DNA of 64,000 nucleotides from Plotosus lineatus (taxonomy: Eukaryota > Chordata > Actinopteri > Siluriformes > Plotosidae): the NCBI GenBank assembly GCA_024760905.1, contig CM045738.1, forward strand, positions 44,814,797 through 44,878,796. The letters run 5' to 3'. Position 1 is the first letter of the stretch; the number at the start of each line of letters is the position of its first letter. Under the pieces are notes generated by a model. That model saw only the letters and a program-made list of their open reading frames with translations, ran no database searches and had not been told where the DNA came from. Position numbers and translations under genes: made by a program. Below, in pieces: positions 59,304 to 64,000 of the stretch.

Positions 59304-61853
59304 ACTGCAGCCATGTCTTATCACAGCGTAATGCCAGCCAGGCTACGCCCACAAATTCCAACCTCCAAGTATTAGATTTTATTCTTAAAGAAAAATTCAT
59401 GGTGTATTGGTTACTCAGTTTTATTTACATCAATTAAATCTTAGCACTGAAACCATCAGGCAGACTCCAAAGTAGCGTGCTAGCCATCCAGGATCCAGAT
59501 GGAGCACTTAGCTTAGCTAGGACTGGTTAATATCCCAACTCATGGACCATCCACGCTCCTGAAGAACTCCCCATGCTCCCGGACAACTCCCCATGCTCCC
59601 GGACAACTCCTCAAGTTCCAGGAGAACAATATAAGTTCCATAATAACTACGCTAGTTCCTGAAAACTTACTCAAGTTCCAGAAGAACTACCATGATCCTG
59701 GAGAACTAGCCAGGGTCAAAGTGATCTACTCTGCTCCAGGCGAACTATCCTGCTTCTGAAAAATTACCTCATTGAAGACCAATCACAACCATGATCACAC
59801 TCACTTGATCTCGACAAGCGTGGTCACGTCTCATCTTGGGATTTACTAACCTATGTCACAATAATGTTACACAGCGGGGGGTAACGCATGCTGCTAATTA
59901 TACGGAACAGTTCTTCCCAACTGTCACGGCGCTCTCCGACAACCAGTGAAGGACGTCAGCCGAGAACCGGATCTTCTCCTTTCTGAGCACCCGCACAACC
60001 CTGCCAGCAAGAACAGGAAGTTTCAATCAGAGAAAACTGAACTTTGTGTGGAGGAGTGTGAAGAACCGTGGAGGTGCATGGCGATGGGCTACCCCTGAAA
60101 ACTGAATGAAAAAGACGCAAGGGCAGTGACGTCCTCTGAAATGAAATCTCTTCAAGTCTGCATTCTCTGTCCTCTCACATTGTACCAGAGAACTCAATGA
60201 GGTCTGTACAGACCCCGAAACATCATCTGACAACGAAAATAAAACACAAAAGAATGAATCTGCTGTGCTTTGTATTCGTTTTACACGGAGCTCCTTTCAG
60301 ACGCTCGGGAGTGAAACAGAGAGTCCACTGTAGCTCCAGCTCTGCTCTATAGTCCATTAATAAGCCCTCTGTGGTGCCCGTCGTCCCGCTATGCGACATA
60401 ACAAGGGCTTTAAAATAATTATCTCCCGCTAAATAAGAGCACGGTGCTGGAGTACATAAGATTTTAATAAAATGGTGATGTGTGTGTTATTACACTTCAT
60501 TAATATCCGCCTCGAGCTTTCTACAGAACGGCTGACAAATAAAGATAAAATATGACAAGCGCTCCATTGAGAAGCATTAGTCTCGGTCTAAACTCACAGC
60601 AGGCGCCACGTCGTGTTGGCGCTTTTACGTCCTCTGGATTCCTACCACACGTCTGTAGTGGAATCGAAATGTATTTGCATAGAGCGAGCGATCAAAATCA
60701 CGGTCAAGGGGTACAAAAGGTCGGAACAACAACGACATTCAATAGGATACACCAAGCATTTTATCCATAACACGCCATCAGCCAGCCTACCACATGTCCA
60801 CGAGTAACGGACACACACCCAGAATACACAGCGTCACTCGAATCGTTAATATGCGGCTCTGAACATCAGCAGAAAGGAATTTCATGATGTTGATGTAGCA
60901 TCACTTCATTAAATTGTGTGAATGATAAACAAAAATAGTTTACGCTGGGTCAAGTGTGATGCTACGTACTTCAAGTGATGAGAGTAGGAGCCATTTTAAC
61001 TAATTAAAACAGTTAGAAATCAGACAATAAACCGCCAGGAATCCTCTTGCACCAATATACAAGATTCCGTTTAGATTTATTTGGCTGCTGCTCCCCGTAG
61101 CGCTAATCCCACGCCAGTCTCCGGACCGTATTTTCTATCCCTGGTTATTTTGGGTTTATAGGAGATACCTTTGTTGGAGAACCTCGTCTCAGACACTTAA
61201 AGAAATGTAAACTACATGCAGGTGGTTTTAATAATCTGAAGCTCGGAAAATCCTCTTAAGCAGCTGAGTGAATCAAATTTGAATACCAGGAACTTTCCTC
61301 ATGTAAATAGTGACGTAATGTTTTGAACTGAAGTTCAACTTGGTGTATTAACCTTAATCTGGATAAAATCTCTGTCTACAAGTGGGTTGCTTTTTTTTGT
61401 TTTAACTCACAGCTCAGTGTATTGAATATTAGAATTACCGTCACAAATATCTTACCGTAGTTAATTAGCTTTCCAGGCAACTGAATCTTAAAAGTGGGCG
61501 GGTACATCAAATATTGTGGTCTTCCTGAACAATATTCAATCAAATTTCTTTATGTAAATTTATAAAGTGGTCCAAAAACGTTTTGTATTTATTCATAAGA
61601 TTAAACTTTTCATTCCAGTGATCTTTCTCCAACATTCACACTTTCAGTTTTGCTAATTTCCTGTTTAACACTCACGCCGAGGAAAATTCCAGATCAGATT
61701 GTTCCTAAATTAGTGTCAAGCTTAATTCCCCCTTTATACAAATTTATATAGATTTCCAGCTATTGGCTTAGGTTTTTTAAAATGGTGCTTATCTTAAAAA
61801 AAGATTTTAATATATAATCAACAACATTTTCTGCTTTATGTTAGCATAAACTT
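59304..61853. other. No gene recognised; weak tandem repeat at 59545-59760
   Basis: The longest repeat-poor stretch of the window. A short array of AACTCCCCATGCTCCCGGAC and related AACT-C-A-G/CTTCC units with period about 20-25 bp occupies 59545-59760. No open frame above 75 codons has recognisable content. Confidence 0.55.
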
Positions 61854-62158
61854 GGGGCAGTGGTGGTCTAGTGGATAGGGCACAGGATCGCTGATCCTAA
61901 GGTTGGGGGTTCAAGTGCGGTTAACTGCATTATCAAAGGCCGGCCATGTCTCTCACTATGGTAAGAGGCATGTAAAAGAACCATTGCTGACTTTCGTAAA
62001 GAGTAGCTGCAAAGTTGTCAGCGTGTTTCTGTCCCTTGCTAAAAGGGTTGTGACAGGAAGGGCATCCGACGGAAAAACCTCTGCCAAATCAAATGTGCGA
62101 ATCAGATGATTTGCTGTGGCCACTCCCGAGAAAAAGGTAAAAGCTGAAAGGAAGAAAG
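61854..62158 (+). mobile_element. SINE, H1 head with RTE-type tail, internally deleted
   Basis: GGGGCAGTGGTGGTCTAGTG head and B box GGGGGTTCAAGTG, then a jump of about 35 bp into TTAACTGCATTATCAAAGGC. The RTE-type tail ends GCTGAAAGGAAGAAAGAAAG. Confidence 0.9.
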
Positions 62159-62713
62159 AAAGTTAGAAAGTGTATACTTATTATGGTTCAAAAATTTGAT
62201 CGCCAAATCCTGTTGACTCCGGTTTCAAAATTAAAAAAATACAATAATGAACACTTTACATATTGGAAAATATATTCACATAATAATTATTCAGAATATT
62301 AATTTACAGCTTTTCTTTTTTATGCAATCCATTTTTAACATGAGCTTACATTTTGGAACTACACTACCCCCCTCAGTGACATTTACATTGACGGACAGAG
62401 GAGAACCAGTGGAACTATCAAAGGATCCCAAACACCCTGGACACGCGCTTTTCTCCCCTCTGGAAAATGGTAAAGGACACTAAAAAACAAAAACTAACAG
62501 AATCAAGAACAGCTTTTACCCACAAGCTGTTAAACATGTAACCACCACCATCACCACCACCATCACCACTGACACACACACTGACTGAATAAACATAATT
62601 CAGACCACCTTCCTGGACAGTGCAATACTCATGTTTAGAGTATGAATGCATATGTGTATGTAGGATATATGTGTGTATACATGCATATATAGGTATGTGT
62701 ATATATGTGTACA
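62159..62713. other. No gene or repeat recognised
   Basis: AT-rich; a small (CACCAC)n patch at 62540-62570 and a TA/TG-rich stretch at 62640-62712 lead into the next element. Confidence 0.5.
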
Positions 62714-62912
62714 CAGTGATTCCTCATTTTCCATGGTTAATGGGGACCAAGACCCCACCTGCGACCACGATTTCCGCTAAGTAGGATCGACCCCCTTGAC
62801 TGACGTGTACTTACATGTATGTGTGTATATAATATCCATAAATACATATTCAATGCAATAAATGCTTATAATAACAATTAAACACTCAAAAATAATGCAC
62901 AAGAAAAAATAT

Positions 62913-62957
<45 letters not shown>

Positions 62958-63170
62958 TGCACACGTGCGCAGATGCGCACCTCAAGTAGTTTTGTTTGGT
63001 TGGTTTTTTTGCATAATTGGCTTTATGTAGCAGCAGTTTCCTTAACTTTTTTCCCCTATTTTCCATAATTTCCTTGTTTGTTTTTTTTTATTTTTCCATG
63101 AATAATTTTGAAAAACTCGTGATGCACTGAAGCCGCAGAAACTGAAGTACGAAGTACCGAGGGATCACTG
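62714..63170. mobile_element. Tigger-type element (second family), full ends
   Basis: The ends CAGTGATTCCTCATTTTCCA and, in reverse, CAGTGATCCCTCGGTACTTC are Tigger-like, with TA at the right edge. The interior holds a CA run (62917-62955) and no transposase. It is a relative of the split copy at 48307. Confidence 0.82.
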
Positions 63171-63188
63171 TATATGTATATGTAGGAT

Positions 63189-63285
63189 ATCTTCTTCTTT
63201 TCCTTTTGGCTTTTCCCTTCAGGGGTCGCCACAGCCAACCATCTGCTTCCATCTCACCCTATCCTCTGCATCTTCTACTCTTAGT
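63189..63285 (-). mobile_element. RTE-type LINE, extreme 3' end only
   Basis: About 95 bp in reverse: AAGAGTAGAAGATGCAGAGG ATAGGGTGAGATGG, then GGCGACCCCTGAAGGGAAAA and GAAAAGAAGAAG. Confidence 0.88.
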
Positions 63286-63318
63286 ATGTAGCATATATGT
63301 ATGTGTGTGTATATATAA

Positions 63319-64000
63319 ATGCAGCCGTGAGGGGGGCAAATGCAGCCGTGAGGGGGGGGGCAAATGCAGCCGTGAGAAGTGGGGGGCAAATGCAGCCGTG
63401 AGGGAAGGGCACTAACCAGTGTCTCTCCCCCTTACGCTGGTCCCAAGCCTGGAAAAATGCAGAGGGTTGTGTCAGGAAGGGCATCCAACTTAAAACCAAT
63501 GCCAAACTTTATCATACAAATCACAAATATTACCTCCATACCGGATCGGTCGAGGCCCAGGTTAACAACGACCGCCATCAGTGCTGTTAACCAACAGGGT
63601 GCTGATAGAAATTGGACTACTGTTGGTCGAAGAACAAGAGTTGGGAGGCATGTCCGTAGGCAGAGAGAGAAGAGGAAAAGCATGAGTCTAGGACTGAGAG
63701 TAGGGACTTTGAATGTTGAAACTATGCAAAGAAAAGATAGACAGCTGGCTGACATGATGCAGAGGAGGAAGGTGCACATACTGTGTGTTCAGGAGACCAG
63801 GTGGAAAGGTAGCAAGGCTAGAAGCTTAGGAGCAGGGTTTAAGCTGTTTTATCATGGTGTGGATGGGAAGAGAAATGGAGCAGGAGTCATCTTGAAGGAG
63901 GAGTTTGTCAGGAATGTTCTAGAAGTGAAGCGTGTCAGACAGAGTGATGAGCCTCAAGTTAGAAATTGAAGGCGTGATGTTCAATGTTGTTAGTGCTTAT
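63319..64000 (+). mobile_element. RTE-type LINE, 5' region running off the window
   Basis: Opens with four tandem GCAAATGCAGCCGTGAG units of 21-25 bp, then a 5' leader containing GTTGTGTCAGGAAGGGCATC CAACTTAAAAC. A frame (63379-63969) reads MSLGLRVGTLNVETMQRKDR, QLADMMQRRKVHILCVQETR and GAGVILKEEFVRNVLEVKR, the start of the APE-like endonuclease. A 2-base loss near 63930 shifts the frame before VSDRVM. This is the only copy here with a 5' end. Confidence 0.92.

Overview
This window looks like nuclear DNA of a ray-finned (teleost) fish. It has a vertebrate intron-exon gene, very dense CA/GT and GA microsatellites, tRNA-headed SINEs, RTE-type LINEs, and hAT and Tigger-type DNA transposons. The exact taxon cannot be fixed from the sequence.

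The only host gene I can support is nuclear receptor coactivator 3 (ncoa3; also SRC-3, AIB1, ACTR) on the minus strand, from about 13309 down to the left edge. Fourteen coding exons (3297 nt, 1099 codons) join in one frame with GT-AG splice sites. They run from the ATG at 13290 through the bHLH domain, PAS-A, PAS-B, a Met/Gly/Asn/Gln-rich linker, three LXXLL boxes and the CBP/p300-binding AD1 segment. The gene leaves the window at base 178, so the Gln-rich C-terminus, the stop codon and the 3' UTR are not here. An acceptor just upstream of the ATG implies at least one 5' UTR exon further right, which I could not locate.

From about 13.3 to 64 kb I see no other host coding sequence. This stretch is presumably the first ncoa3 intron and/or upstream intergenic DNA. 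It holds a GA/purine-rich block (14.1-17.3 kb), a 45-bp minisatellite (18.7-19.6 kb), an AT-rich tandem array (51.5-53.05 kb), at least twenty SINE copies or fragments, and a set of RTE LINE copies (38.4, 45.5, 49.5-51.5, 55.5-58.3, 58.9, 63.2 and 63.3-64 kb). It also holds hAT-type elements (17.5, 18.3, 31.4, 35.2, 44.3 and 52.2 kb), Tigger-like elements (8.8, 25.6, 31.7, 36.1, 42.3, 47, 48.3 and 62.7 kb) and an inverted pair of unclassified TIR elements (21.5 and 40.5 kb).

Many insertions have readable target-site duplications, so their insertion order can be worked out. The most notable points are: (1) one tRNA-derived SINE head occurs on two different LINE-type 3' tails, one clearly shared with the resident RTE LINE; (2) an RTE copy carries a clean 5' inversion of the twin-priming type; (3) long UG tracts lie directly upstream of several ncoa3 acceptors, next to frame-neutral PAS-B exons; and (4) a conserved linker segment of NCOA3 is missing where a LINE fragment sits in the intron.
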